In this document: positions 35,405 through 47,605 of the stretch, one piece after another
Position numbering within the stretch: position 1 is the first letter of the stretch
Layout: each line of letters opens with the position of its first letter
NCBI GenBank assembly: GCA_021234155.1
Contig: JAJEKV010000004.1
Coordinates: forward strand, 28,923,305 to 28,987,304
DNA from: Isoetes taiwanensis
Taxonomy: Eukaryota; Streptophyta; Lycopodiopsida; Isoetales; Isoetaceae
Direction of reading: 5' to 3'
Length of the DNA stretch: 64,000 nt
Notes under the pieces: generated by a model
What the model was told of the DNA's origin: nothing
The model's input: the letters and a program-made list of their open reading frames with translations, nothing else
Database searches by the model: none
Made by a program: the position numbers and the translations under genes

Positions 35405-38400
35405 TGACGAGCCTGCCGAGTTGACCTTCCTGGCAACTCGGGAGGCTCGTCACAGTTGGTATCATAGCAATATTGGATCTTTGGGTGTTGACATTTTGAA
35501 TTATGGATTGCAGGTTTGGATCCTTGGGTGTAACAAGGTGGATTAAAATAAAGTGAAGGTATACGATGGTGCTAATGATTGCTATTTCAAAAACATTTGG
35601 AGATGGTATCCTCAGAAGGAGGAGCCATATGTAGATGCTTTGGAGTTAGGATGAAGGTGCTAAGGGAAGCAAATTTTGACGACGTTGAAGGTAAGATTTT
35701 TCTTATGGCATGTCTAGTAAGATGATAGCAATTGTACTCTAAGGTGGTGTTGGTAAGATTGGAATATGATCTTGGTGGAGTAAGTTGCTACACGAGCTGA
35801 AGATTTGAGTTGAGTTGAGCTATCTTTGATCTGAGATTTGAATCACAGAAATGCTTCAGTAAATCTAAATGCTTCAGTAAATCTATCACGACCCATGAGG
35901 ACATGGGTTAAATTTTAGAAGGGGAGACTGTAACAGACCTGGGCACTTGATGGGCCAGTATATGTACCTATGTACGTATGTACACATGTATAATAGGTAT
36001 CCAGCATGAGTTCAGGGTTTTGTCTGTTTGGCAAAAAGATTGTTGCAGAGCATGAAGGCAGGGAGCAATTCTGGGCAGTTTTGGAGCCCGACCTTTAAAG
36101 CAGTATATCTCGGCAACCCGAGATCCTTTTCAGGTGATTTTTATTTTGCTGGAAAGATCTTCAAGTAAGCTTTCTGGAATGGGTCTGATCAGCCGAAACT
36201 CATCTATATGCAAAAGTTATGACAGAAATAGTGATGCTAAGTCAAAATTGACTGCACTATGTATGTTCTTCTGCATTTTGATTCTTGGAGTTAGAAGACG
36301 ATCTTTGGAGGCGCAATCAATTGCAAGGGGTCCAGAGGTCTATGAATGAATAAATTATCAGGTGGGGTTTTGCTATTGATCAGTTGAGATGCTACGAGTT
36401 GCCATGATTAGTCTGTACATGATTTTTGCATGCGAATATTTATGAATTTGTTGGAGGCTCATAAGGCTACGGAAGATGAGTGAGTAGAAACATATCTAGA
36501 AGGACTGATTCAGAGGCAAGAAGATTTGAAAATGTTTGGAAAGTGCCAATGTGGGCTTGAATCAACAGATTTGGCATGTCTTGAATCTTCTTTGCTGGAT
36601 ATATACAAGTTTAGAACTAACTGGTCATGTTTCATTTTCTGTTGTTTATATGTATTTATTTTTCTCTATGTTGCTTTGGTTTAGCATTTGTTGCTATTCT
36701 AAGGAGTTAATTAAGAAATAAACCTTTTGGATGGGGCTCAGTTGCCTTGTATGTGGATGGAACCAGTGAAGACTGCCACAGATTGCGCAGAATAGTCACA
36801 AGAGTAGTAACAGTAAGGAAATCTATTACTTTGAATGATTGTAATCTAATTGAATTAGTATGAAATATAAAGGTTGATAACTTTAAAATAGTAAAGAACC
36901 TGACAGATTGACCTATGGGATGGCTTTTAACTAGATCCTCCTTGATAGAAGTAAAGGAGAATATGAGCATCTGGGTAGCTAATCGATGAGTTGAGCATGA
37001 AGCTCAAAAATTGTGCCATCTATGTTGTTTTGGCTCCTAAAGGTGGAGTTATGATTCAGGATAATGTGGCAAGGATTACATGCAGTTGCGATCATCATGT
37101 TACATTACTTCTTAAGTGAAAGTGTTGGGTTTTGAGATTTTCCGTTAGTTATGGAAAGTAGGCTTATAATAAAATATATTAAAACCATAGCTCATGATTG
37201 AATTATAGCTATTGAGATGGAACTTTGAAGGTAAGACATGATCTGGGATTGAATAGTTTGGCAAGAGAGTCATAGAAAGCTTATGGGGGCTTTTGAGAAT
37301 GGCTATGGCATGGAGCAGTGTTGGCATAACCGATGAAGTACATAGGTGTTGGATTCACATCAATATGACAACCATGCTTGTGACTTCCTCGACATGTTTG
37401 TATTGTGATCATAGCGCTCTTAATATGTTGGTAAGGTCGTAGATCTGCTGCCAAAAGGGCAGGGTTCAACATCGATGGTTGGATTGCTATCAAGGTCTTC
37501 ATCGTGGAGTTGATTCTTCAACATGGTTTAGGATGTATGAGTAACTTTGGCAAGGGAATTACATGAAGGTAAACGTGGAGCATTGGATAAGCTACTTCAA
37601 CATGTATGGGCAACCTCAGCAAGGGGCAGAGTATGATCTAGGAACCTGTGTTTAGTAAATATTCTAATGAACATCACATCACATGTCATGGTCTTTGCAT
37701 GTTGTTTTGGTAACTTGATGTCTATTGGATCCTCTGGGGTCGGACTTCCAGGTTCAGTGGCCTGGGTAGTTCCGGCATTCTCATGTCATCTGTGTTCTTT
37801 GTATCTATGCTCTATGACACCGGGTATGGCCTCCTCACGGGTGTAGCTTCCCGGTGAGGTTATACGTCAACTCCTGTGACTCCATGGTAAGAGGTCCTCC
37901 AGTGCCAGACGTGGGCTGGGAAGGGTGTGCGCATACGAGGTTCACCCCACCAACTCCGCCAACGGGGCTCAGAATGTGAGCTGGTTGGGCATTTCTCTGC
38001 TAACAGGGCCTGCATGTAGGCTGGCTAAGCTTTCCATTGTCCCGGAGCTATGTGTCATGATGGTTTAGTATTTGTGACTATGTCTTTGCTTTTGATATTC
38101 ATGTTTGAGATTTCCTTGGATTATGTTGTCATTGTCTTAGCACTGTACTCACGTAGGATTTTTCGTCTGTGCTTGTGCTTACCCAAGATTTTCAGAGTAT
38201 TTCCATGCATGCAGAGGTAGCCGGGGATCCCCATTTAGTCACAAGGACTAACCCCAGTGAGTGTATGTGCAGTGAATTAGCAGGCAGTGGTCAAGCTAAT
38301 GGAGACAGTGTAGCCGGAGAGCATGGTTGCACTAGAAGATTCTGAGCGGAATTGCTACATTTTGTTATATTGTATAGTGGATTCATATTGTACTTGTATT

Positions 38401-38590
38401 GTGGATATTATAATCCTTCCAGATTTATGTTGAATTCATAGGAATAGTTTAGATTTTAACTGCAAAGGAAGATTCAATTCTTCGCCACTACTGTTGTTTT
38501 CGTAAAGTTTATACCAACCTAGATCTAGTCATTTTGCAAGTTTTGACAAGATGCCGAGTTGCCAGGAGGGTCAACTCGGCAGGCTCGTCA
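35405..38590. mobile_element. LTR-type insertion in LINE D with palindromic ends
   Basis: The LINE reading is interrupted exactly here. A 50-bp near-palindrome at 35405-35454 (tgacgagcctgcc...ggctcgtcaca) and a matching one at 38544-38590 mark the ends. Directly after the first lies a primer-binding-site-like tggtatcatagc (35457-35468). A polypurine tract agaaggggagac (35917-35928) is followed by TGTAACAGACC. I read this as a degenerate LTR element with a nearly lost left LTR, a short interior and a right LTR of up to 2.66 kb (35929-38590). Flanking LINE bases agcattatg and agcattacg (minus strand) look like a 9-bp target duplication, which would be unusual for an LTR element. No coding capacity was found. 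Confidence 0.6.
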
Positions 38591-39840
38591 TCACGTAATG
38601 CTGTGATAGTTGGCTGGCTATAAGGGTCACCTGCCTTGTATATGGGCACAACTCTACTAGTAGTCCATAGTGGGGGGAAGCCTTCTTGCAATGCCTTATT
38701 GAATAGTGCCATGAGGACAGGCACCATTGGAGGCCCAGCCATTTGAGAAGTTCTGCCAGCATGCCATTCAGATCTGCTGCCTTCCCATTAGCAAGGTGTT
38801 GCAGGCCCATTATGACATTCCCCTCTGTAATGACCAGTGCTAGGCCCATCTGCGGAGGGACTGCTGCCTGACCCCCCAGTGGATCATAAAGCTACTATAA
38901 GTATTGTACCCATTGCTCCGAGGTGATGTTTCCTTTGGGTTGTGCTGGCTTGCTCAATACCTTTCTCCAGAATGTCCTGGAGTGATGATCCAGGAGACCG
39001 AACATCTGTTGCTGGCATTCCGCGATGTTTCATCTCCCTATATTTATCATTAAACCAGCGGTCGCGGGGAGGAGGAGGTGGGGGGGTAGCTCCCAATGGC
39101 CTCCATGAGCGACTCTCCTAAAGCATCTGTCACCGGTCGTAAGAAGGAGCTGAATCAACTGGGCAGTCTGCTACTGAAGTGTAGTAAGCTGCAACGTTCC
39201 CTCCAGGTTATGCTCAAGCATCCAGGCATATGTCTCTACATGGCCATAATCCAGGCACAGCTGAGGCACATGGGGTGTTGCGGCAATGGTCATGCAGGTG
39301 GCCTGCCAGTCTATATGCAAGAATAGGTGCTGGTGGTCTGAGTCTATTTCCTCGTCCCGACTATTTGTTCCAATGCTGAAATGGGTAATCAGGTGCAGAC
39401 CTTGCTCCTCTGCCAGTAAGTAATCCATGACACTAGTGCCGCCCCCCTGGTACTCCTATCTGCAAGTGTTGCACCTGGAAGACGGCCACTGTGCTAGCCC
39501 ATTGCAAATGACCAAGTCAAAGATACTGCCTAGCAACAACAACTGTCTTCCATAACGTATCACCTGGCTGTCATCTGAAGTTCTTGGCCAAGCCATCTCT
39601 GCAGGGTCTAGTTGCAACACATCCACTACGAGGTTCAATTTTTGGGATCTGCTCGGCCCCTGTGCGTGCGTTAAAGTCTCCAAGCAACATGACCTTGCCC
39701 AATTGTTTGTGCTATTGTATGTCATCATATAGATCAAAATAGGGCTCCAGCCTATCCACATCCATGTGGATGTGGCAGAATTTGCTCTCGCCATGTGGGA
39801 AGTAGCTGGCTGCCACAAAAAGAGGGCTGCCACCGCCACA
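38591..39840 (-). pseudogene. LINE D endonuclease and linker (5' of the insertion)
   Basis: In broken frames the strand reads HMARANSATSTWMWIGW, the GDFNAR-like stretch, VICNGLAQWPSSRC, MDYLLAEEQGLHLITHFSIG, DRWFNDKYREMKHRG, a linker with VIMGLQHLANGKAADLNGML and the RT entry WTTSRVVPIYKAGDPYS. The order matches LINEs A and C. The element starts at the junction with the Harbinger transposase fragment, so LINE D is probably 5'-truncated or inserted into it. Confidence 0.75.
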
Positions 39841-40035
39841 TGTGACTGATGTCATAGATGGCTCACACATTCCATTTCATCACAAGCCCGCAGCAAGATA
39901 TACTCCAACAGATTATTGGTGTCGTCATTACTTCCATTCTATTCTGTTACAGGCAGATGTGATGCTGGTAAGATATTATGGGACGTATGTTGTGATGCAC
40001 CATGTGGATCACACGACACTCGCCACTTCCACACT
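39838..40035 (+). pseudogene. PIF/Harbinger DDE transposase fragment
   Basis: The frame reads TDVIDGSHIPF, followed by YTPTDYWCRHYFHSILLQAD and HHVDHTTLATSTL. These align with the IDGSHI, DYWNRKGFHSIxLQ and HDxxVxxxSxL landmarks of the Harbinger transposase core. Only this central part remains. A second catalytic aspartate is present as VDHT. The fragment ends just before the 3' end of the convergent Myb gene. Confidence 0.75.
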
Positions 40036-40294
40036 TGTCCTCTGTACGGTAAGCTTCAAACTAGACAGCATCAGCCAGAATGGATGCTGCACCTCGAACT
40101 GCTTCATCATTGCGTTTTGATTTAGTCTTCTTTTCCAGAAGACTAGAGCTCCCTTTCTTAGCAACAACTTGCTTCTCCTTCCCATCCTTCTTGGGTGTGT
40201 GTTGACAATCATCAGAATTCTCCTCGCTCTCATCATCAATCATTGTCACTCCCGAGTTTTGGGCTTCTAAATTGATTACTGGAGGGCTGCCTGA

Positions 40295-40875
40295 TTACTC
40301 ATTTTGGCATGATCGCTTATGCCTCTTCCCAAGAACCTCCTGGATCTCTTGCCGATCACATGAAGAATGCTTCCTACTGCCACTTGCATTGGAGTCAGAA
40401 TTTGACTGGGATCTAAACCCAATGTCTATTATGCCACCTGGCAATCCACCGCACTTGGCCGAGCTACTCAGGATGGCATCTATCTGATCAAAGTATGGCC
40501 ATGTGCTTGGAGTGCCCCCTGTTCCATTTTCTTGATATCTTTCCTTCTTATACTGCCTGACCATAAACTCAAGACAATTCTTTACTTGCTTTCCATCATA
40601 CTTCGTATTAAACTCCCTGTTCAGGTAGATGGCAATCAAATCGTGATGCTCGCATCCTAGATTCCCTTTCTTAACCACATTGAATTTAACATCTGCAAAC
40701 TCCAGTAAGAGATGATCAATGACATGATTAGGCCAAAGTGCCTTCACTTTGGCAGAAGTAGCTGCTGGATTCACAGCAGGGCTGGATTGCTCAGGTGCAA
40801 TCTGAGTGGATGGAATTTCCTCATCAACTTTAGCAAACCCACCTTCTGGAAAAGAGTTCAGATCCCATGAGAAGA
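40295..40875 (-). CDS. Myb/SANT-like Harbinger accessory protein (left copy)
   Basis: The open frame reads through DEEIPSTQIAP, then ALWPNHVIDHLLLEFADVKF, KKGNLGCEHHDLIAIYLN, GKQVKNCLEFMVRQYKKERY and GGTPSTWPYFDQIDAIL. This is the Trp-start, helix and K-V-K-N layout of the Myb/SANT-like domain found in Harbinger proteins and in plant proteins domesticated from them. It would bind the element's ends and help bring the transposase in. Compared with the right copy, the likely ATG (at the ctcatggga site) has gained one G, which puts it out of frame, so this copy is probably not translated from its original start. The rest is open to the stop at 40295. Confidence 0.7.
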
Positions 40876-41297
40876 ATGAATTCGAACATAGGAAGAAAGA
40901 GAACAAAGGATTAAGAAAAAATTTCAAAAGATCAAGGATGATTTTGAACGACAAGGGAAGGATAAAATAGGCAAGGAAAAGGATAGATCAGAAGGATAGA
41001 TCAAAATGATGAATGATGATCAAAAGTATAAAATGATGAATTTGGCAAGGTGAGGTCTATTCGAAAGGAGAATCATCCCCTCTTTTGATCAAAAGGAAAA
41101 AATGGTATATTTTCTAATGTGAATACTTTTCGACTGAATCAGCGCAAATCCAAATTTAGATCAGCCGGAGAAAATTTTTGGAATCAGCCCACGAGGAATA
41201 GCCCAGCGTAGCTGAATAAGCTGTTGTGTAATTCATCGATGCTGATTCAGTGGCTGAACTTGGCTGACTTGATTTCGTCTCATGTGAACGACCCTTT

Positions 41298-42768
41298 AAA
41301 CATCAGCTTATTCAGCCACGCGTGGGCTATCCCGCGTGAGCTGATTCCAAAAATTTCCCCCGCCTGTCCAAATTTGGATCAGCTCTGATTCAACCGAAAA
41401 GCACACACATCAAAAAATACACCATTTTTTATTTTCGATCAAAAGAGGTGAAGATCGATTCTCCCTATTGAATAGACCTCACCTTGCCGGATTCATCATT
41501 TTATCCTTCTGATCATCATTCATCTTTTCGTCTATCCTTCTGATCTATCTTTTTCCTTGCCGGTTTCCATTCAAAATCGTCCTTGATCTTTTGAAAGTTT
41601 TTCTTAATCCTTTGTTCTCTTTCTTGCTCTGTTCGAATTCATTCTTCTCATGGATCTGAACTCTTTTTTAGAAGATGGGTTTGCTGAATTTGATGAGGAA
41701 ATTCCATCCACTCAGATTGCACCTAAGCAATCCTGCCTTGTTGTGAATCCATCAGCTACTTCTGCCAAAGGGAAGGTACTTTGGCCTGATCATGTCATTG
41801 ATCATCTCTTACTGGAATTTGCAGATGTTAAATTCAATGTGGTTAAGAAAGGGAATCTAGAATGCAAGCATCACGATTTGATTGCTACCCGCCTGAACAT
41901 GGAGATTAATACGAAGTATGAGGGAAAGCAAGTGAAGAATTGTCTTGAGTTTATGATCGGGCGGTGTAAGAAGGAAAGAGATCAAGAAAATGGAACAGGG
42001 GGCACTCCAAGCACATGGCAGTACTTTGATTAGATAGATGCCATCCTGGGTAGCTCGGCCAAGTGCAGTGGATTGCCGGAAGGCACAACAGATATTGGTT
42101 TTAGATCTTAGTCAAATTCTAACTCCAATGCAAGTAGCTGTAGAAAGCATTCTTCATGTGATTGGCAAGAGATCTAGGAGGTTCTTGGGAAGAGGCATAA
42201 GGGATCATGCCAAAATGAGCAACTAGGCAGCCCTCCAATAATCAATTTAGAAGCCCAAAACTCGCGAGTGACAGTGATTGATGATGAGAGCGAAGAGATT
42301 CCTGGTGATTGTCAACACAACCCAAGAAGGATGGGAAGGAGAAGCAAGTTGTTGCTAAGAAAGGGAGCTCCAGTCTTCAGGGAAAGAAGACTAAATCAAA
42401 ACGCAACGATGAAGCAGTTCGAGATGCAGCATCCATTCTGGCTTATGCTATAAATAGATCACTGCATAGTGGTGGATGACCCTCTGCCATATAAATTCGG
42501 ATGTGAAAAAAGGAAAGCTCCAGTTGTGAAAAAGAAAGGCTAACAGCTGATGGCTGATTTTATACGGCTGATCGATTTTCCGCAACGAGGCACATAGCAG
42601 TACAGGATCCCATGTGAACACGTTATTGATGCTCTAGATCAGCGCTGACTCAGCCAGCTCGAAAATTCCCATTCCAAAATGGGTCATGTAACCCCAACGT
42701 AATTCATCAGCGCTGATTCAGTGGCTGAACGTGGCTGACTTGATTTCATCTTATATGAACAACCCTTT
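41298..42768 (+). mobile_element. PIF/Harbinger element, right copy (no transposase)
   Basis: It holds the Myb gene on the plus strand and a right TIR (about 42692-42768) that ends in tatatgaacaaccc, a diverged version of the TIR at 41297. The left TIR is missing: sequence starts directly at the point matching the inner edge of the other copy's TIR. The transposase is deleted. Confidence 0.7.
41650..42226 (+). pseudogene. Myb/SANT-like protein, right copy (stops)
   Basis: It starts MDLNSFLEDGFAEFDEEIPS with a proper ATG and keeps VLWPDHVIDHLLLEFADVKF and GKQVKNCLEFMIGRCKKERD. A TAG follows TWQYFD at about 42031, where the left copy has CAG (Gln). More stops occur later where the left copy reads Gln. 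The C-to-T direction fits decay of methylated cytosine. Confidence 0.8.
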
Positions 42769-44054
42769 AGTTGTACTGTAGTAAGTGGCGCACAATTTTT
42801 CTCTTAAAAGGGATCACTCATCTTTATACGGCGAATCAGGAATTTAGGATGGAAGTACATCTATATTTGCCGAGAATATGTCCACTAGGATGTGCTTTGA
42901 GACCCCATTTGTGCAAATGTGAGATTGTTTCTTACATGTTTTTGTGTTTCTGTTATTGGCATTATTCTTTGTTTCTAGGTAACTTAGAGGACTGTGTTGA
43001 TGAAAGATTGCCATGTGAAATGAAATAATGCTGCAGGCAGAACCCTTATTTCCCTAAAGCATGCGTTGAGCCTTATTGATCTAGTGACTCTCTACAACTA
43101 CTTGTTCATTTTAAGGAAAATTCTCCTTTCTTTATATATCAACTTTTGCATTTTATTTGAATATTATGAATCCGACTCATTTGTTCTTTTCCAAAACTTC
43201 CAAGTTAGTCACAAGCAATATCAGTAATGTGAAACTGTGATTGAAGGCAAGTTTATCATATCTGGATAGCACTCTCAGTCATTGCAAGCTAAGAAGTTTT
43301 TAAATTAAAACATTGTTAGAAATGGGCCCTAGTATTATAACATGACCTTTTGAAGATCGTGATAAAAATGGTTGTTAATCATCCAGTGTGGCCCACAACA
43401 GTTTGACATCTTCGGATATAGTACGTAAGCTTTATTTTGTATTTCTATATTTTGTTCTTTTGTATTGCTGCAAGTTATTCATGTCGATATTTTTCCAAAC
43501 AGCTTATAAAATTGCTTGCATAGGCCAACTGTAATGTTGTCTCGCTTCCAGGTTTTTAATACCCTCCCTTGTTGCCAGTAATATAAATCTTTCAGTGATA
43601 ATTAGTTCGTTCTCTTCCTTCATGTAATATTGTGCAGGATGATTGCTACATGGAACCCATTCAACTTTTCAATAAAGGATGGGTATGGAAACCCTTAAGA
43701 TCAAATTGGTCATCACTTCATGTGTGTGTGGCAGAGGCTGCTTGAATTATGTTTATGATGGTTTAATTCTACTCCAAGTTAAGCTATGTTGTGTTTTTTT
43801 GCACTTCTGATTTCCTCTCTAGGCCAAATGGAAATACCAGGGTTCAAATCCCTGAGTCATCTAAAGTGGTTGACATATGTATCTGCAATATTGATTATGC
43901 TTTTGTATATATTGATGAAGAAAGTTATACTTTTATTTGGAAACATGGAAACAGTTGTGAAGCTCAATATGGCCTACTTTGTTTACGAAACAGTTGTATT
44001 TGGCCAATGTCACTATCTTTATTAAAAAACCATTGCCCCAATATCACTATCTTG
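42769..44054. other. No gene recognised
   Basis: Open frames at 42771-43028 and 43786-44060 (85-89 codons) have no family signature I know. A short phrase ccagggttcaaatccctg (43838 on) resembles a Pol III B box and could be a SINE remnant, but no A box was found at the right distance. Confidence 0.4.
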
Positions 44055-44229
<175 letters not shown>

Positions 44230-45876
44230 ACAAAGCCATAAGTAAGGTTCTCAAATTATGTCTTTTTATGATTTTGGTAATGGTTAGGCGGAAAAAGGGA
44301 GATGGGTTTTATTTTTGTTTAATGAAAGCCATGTTTTAGAATGGAGTAGATCGCCATGTGTTGCCGAGCATGGAGACCAGACCAGTGGTACTCATTCTTT
44401 GTTGGAAGGAAGCCGGAGCATGCCCAGTGGCCAGATCCTACCAGGTGGGTCGCAATTGCAAGATCAATTAGGGCGAAGGAGAGTTGGGGTTTCCGGAAGA
44501 ATAGATGGCCTTGGGTTTTTTGCTGCTTGCAGCTATGCTCTAGGTTTTCTGCTACTGCAGAGGAAAATTTCATTCTGCCTTTGATCGTTACTTCCAAAAT
44601 CACGAAGTCTGGTTGTGGCTTGTTTTCTGAAGGATTTTTTCGAAGAGGTTTCGGAGAGGTGCAGAGGTGAAGTGGCGCTTCTGATTGCAAAATCTTTTCC
44701 TGCATGGTCCTGTATTTGCCATTCCTATCTGTATGTTCATACATATATACATACGCATGGGAGCGCTCAAGTATGGAGGGGGGAGGGATGAGGTGTATAT
44801 TTGTGGACCCTAAATCTGACATATTTGTAAGAATATGCTGAAATCCAATGAACCTTAAAAAACAATAAAGAGTGAACAATAAATAGGAACAAATATGTGG
44901 GAAATCAATCATGAGCACAAAAGCTATTGAAGCGATAAATTGCTTTGATAATCTTTACAATGGATGTGGCATAAGACAATAAGTAATGGCGCTAATGGAC
45001 TAAGAAACCGGTCAGTCTCATTTTCAGTTGCACCTCTATAGTCAGCAAATTCTCCTTGGTCCACTCTTTGGACGTTGGCCAATACTGGAGAAAATAATAT
45101 TCCGCGTCACGTTCGCGCTGGCCTACTCAGTCGTTTGAAAACGTTGGTGCCACCTAATATTCAAGAGTGTTTTCCCTATTCCAAACCAACTACTTGGGGA
45201 GATTAAGGATATATGATTAGTATTTGGTGTCTACATTACCTGATGACGATAAGATGAGATTTGGGGATCTTATCTCTGTCTCATCTAATAGTCTCTTTGT
45301 AACTTTTTTTAGTCTCTTATAAGGATAGTGGCATCCTGGTTTTATAGAAGGATATAGGCACGTTGCTTGATTAGGATCGGCACAGCGGCAAGATGATTTA
45401 TGATTAAACCTTTATGTGCATGCTTGTATAGGTATGGTTGAGGAGTTTTGTTCAAAAGGGCTACTCGTTTATGAATCTTGAATGCTGGGCATATCCACAG
45501 TGATATATGTGTTTCTGCTGATGAAGGTAGTGATTGTTCTTAAAAATGTTCTAGTTATCTGTAAGTCTTTGGACATGAGGCTAGATTTTCCTCGCGAATG
45601 GTCTGTTGTACGGATTCCATTAGATTTGAGCTATAGCACATGCTTTACTCACGGGCCTCAGGTGTTTGGAAATTAGCAGAGAGCAATTTTAGGTTTGATT
45701 GCCCTGTAGGATTTAGGCTTGCCATTACTCTAGCAATTTCTTTAAAGATTTGTATCTTGCTTGGCCTCTATTTTGTGTAGGCTATGCCAATAGAGCTATC
45801 GTGTCTAGAGCATGAGCACTTAATCAAGTAAAGCAAGGTACTGCTTATTTTTTCTAGTGCAATACGACATCTCCAG
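44230..45876. other. Unassigned stretch left of the chromovirus
   Basis: An open frame at 44356-44670 contains a Trp/Arg-rich segment but no recognised motif. Nothing else supported. Confidence 0.4.
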
Positions 45877-47319
45877 TGTGACGTCCCCTACTCGTATACG
45901 GTGCACTCACCGTATACAAGCAGGAGTTCATCCCCCATACCAGATACAGGGCCCTCCACGTATCACTGCAACCTTGATGAGTTCCAGTGGGCTGCATAGA
46001 CAAAGATCAGCACATCACATATGGGAATCCTACCCAAGGCTCAGACTCAAGGGAATGACTGACGGCTTGAGTCTCCAGAGTTCATTGCAGACAAAATTTA
46101 TGGCAATGGATTTGGCTGGCTTGAGAACATGGCTTAGGATAGTCCACTCCATCCGCCCCTCCTGTGCACACTTTGCAAAGTAGGTTGAAAAGTGTTGGGA
46201 CCTGACTGTAGTCCGCCGGATGCATAGCCAAAGGGGCTATTCCTGGGTTGCATCTCCCCAGTTCCGATGGGGCAGGTAGGGATCACTCCCTCCAGAGATC
46301 TACATGCTGACTCAAGGTGACTAGAGGGCCACTGCCCTTATTCAACTTGAACCCAATGGAGAGTGACGCATCACTCCACGGGTGTCGAGCCCATGCCTTG
46401 CCCACACGCAGTGGCAAGCCATTAGGCCTAGTCTACAGGGATCCCCGGTAGGCCTTACACACCAGAGGGATCATTCACGTGAGTCAGAACATGAACCTCC
46501 TTATGAACCAGTCTGGCCCGTTCACCCACAACCAGGTGTAGTTCTTGTACACAGGCCGAATTTACAGTGTGCTAAAGAGGCTAGCTAGGAGCATCAACTA
46601 CCAGGCTCTAGGATCTCTACCCCCCTTCCCAATATAATGAGTTCACAGAGATACATCATCCATATACATCACAGAAGAACTAAAGAACTAGATCTAATCT
46701 ATATCATAGAGTTAGGTTCTTTAGTTAGAGCTTGGCATCTGGGGATCTAAATGGCTGCTATGGGCAATTTAATAGGCTAAACCTACTGATTCAATGACTG
46801 GAAGACGGTTTAGGCTATTAAATTGACTAAATACCTGATCCTTGGCTCGCTCCTCCTGCCCTGAACTCGACCATTCTGCTGAACTGCTAGAAGATGAAGC
46901 TAGAAAGGGAAACTAATGAGCTACATCGCTCAGACAGAGTCTGGGAGGCGGTTTTGGCTCTTGGAGCAAGTAAAACAGAGCCCTAAAATGGCATGAACGA
47001 AAATAGCAAGTTAGGGTTTCCTTTACCTAAATAGACAAGGGGTTAGGGCTAGGGTTTCCAATTATCCCTTTAAGCATGTGGGATAATTGGGTATGGCCCA
47101 CTTGCCTTTATTAAGTGGCATAAAGTGTCAACATGGGAAAATGTGTACACTTGGATAAATGTGCACATCGGTAAATGCGCACATACACCTTGCAAGTTGC
47201 CCCCTAGGGGCTACCTGCTTGGCTACACGTCGGCGTACACGTCAGTCGGGGTGGCGTGTACGCGTGACGAGGCAGTACAGTATACGTCCTGGGGCCGTAT
47301 ACTGTTCTGGAACGTCACA
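45877..47319 (-). repeat. Chromovirus 3' LTR (1,443 bp)
   Basis: On the plus strand it starts TGTGACGTCC and ends GGAACGTCACA, perfect short inverted termini. It matches 63299-64000 closely over its first ~640 bp. Two deletions mark this copy relative to the right LTR: 11 bp near 45943 and about 122 bp near 45991. The polypurine tract lies directly beyond 47319. Confidence 0.9.
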
Positions 47320-47332
47320 TTCTCCCCACCTT
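47320..47332 (-). promoter_or_regulatory. Chromovirus polypurine tract
   Basis: Minus strand aaggtggggagaa lies directly before the LTR start TGTGACGTTCC. A second, similar tract (aaggtggggaga) lies about 40 bp upstream at 47361-47372. This is the primer for plus-strand DNA synthesis. Confidence 0.85.
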
Positions 47333-47605
47333 GAAATGATGTTGTCCGCAGCATCGTGGGTCTCCCCACCTTGGGATCTTCCTAGCCTGCAATCAACTTA
47401 ATGCATATAATATATTACTATTATACTTACACAATTATTAGGATTACCTTAAGGTAATATTTTTAAATCATTACTACGTCATTATCAAATAACTTATCAA
47501 TTGGTAACTTCCTTAAAACAAGGTACTTATTAGTTTCACTTATCACAACATTTTAGTTTATCAAATTTTAACAGTTTCATATACAACTAGTAATGGTGCC
47601 CTCGG

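Larger units (their letters stand above)
33566..39840 (-). mobile_element. LINE D: long decayed LINE split by a 3.2-kb insertion
   Basis: On the minus strand the endonuclease region lies at 39840-39170. It includes FDLVICNGLAQWPSS and, in other frames, a LLGDFNAR-like phrase near 39690. A linker follows, and then VVPIYKAGDPYS (about 38620). The element stops at about 38591 and resumes at 35404 with SIMVSSLFATTLAGI. After DFAKAFDTVPRDKLWDRLRQ come VPQGCRLSQTLFGLYVDQLE (about 34990), LIYADDVDLLAYTPEDM (about 34880), the C-terminal HHLRIETGRWTR and IEDECHAL (about 33905), and the family 3' end (33717-33566). It belongs to the same family as LINE A. Stops and frameshifts are common. Confidence 0.88.
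39838..41297. mobile_element. PIF/Harbinger element, left copy (truncated)
   Basis: A transposase fragment (plus) and a Myb/SANT-like gene (minus) lie tail to tail. They are followed by an untranslated region and one TIR (41226-41297) ending in catgtgaacgaccc. PIF/Harbinger elements characteristically encode both a DDE transposase and a Myb-like protein. The left end with most of the transposase is missing at the junction with LINE D. Confidence 0.75.
40040..42470. repeat. Giant palindrome formed by two head-to-head Harbinger copies
   Basis: The left arm (about 40040-41225) is the reverse complement of the right arm (about 41302-42460), including UTR, Myb gene and 3' part. A spacer of about 75 bp, the left copy's TIR, lies between. 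Arms of more than 1 kb could extrude a cruciform or produce hairpin RNA. The two arms differ by scattered substitutions and small indels. Confidence 0.85.

Noticed and set aside
35405-38590. Mutator-like (MULE) DNA transposon
   Set aside because: The 9-bp flanking repeat and inverted ends fit, but the primer-binding-site-like word beside the left end and the PPT followed by TGTAACAG fit an LTR element better, and no MURA-type transposase is present.
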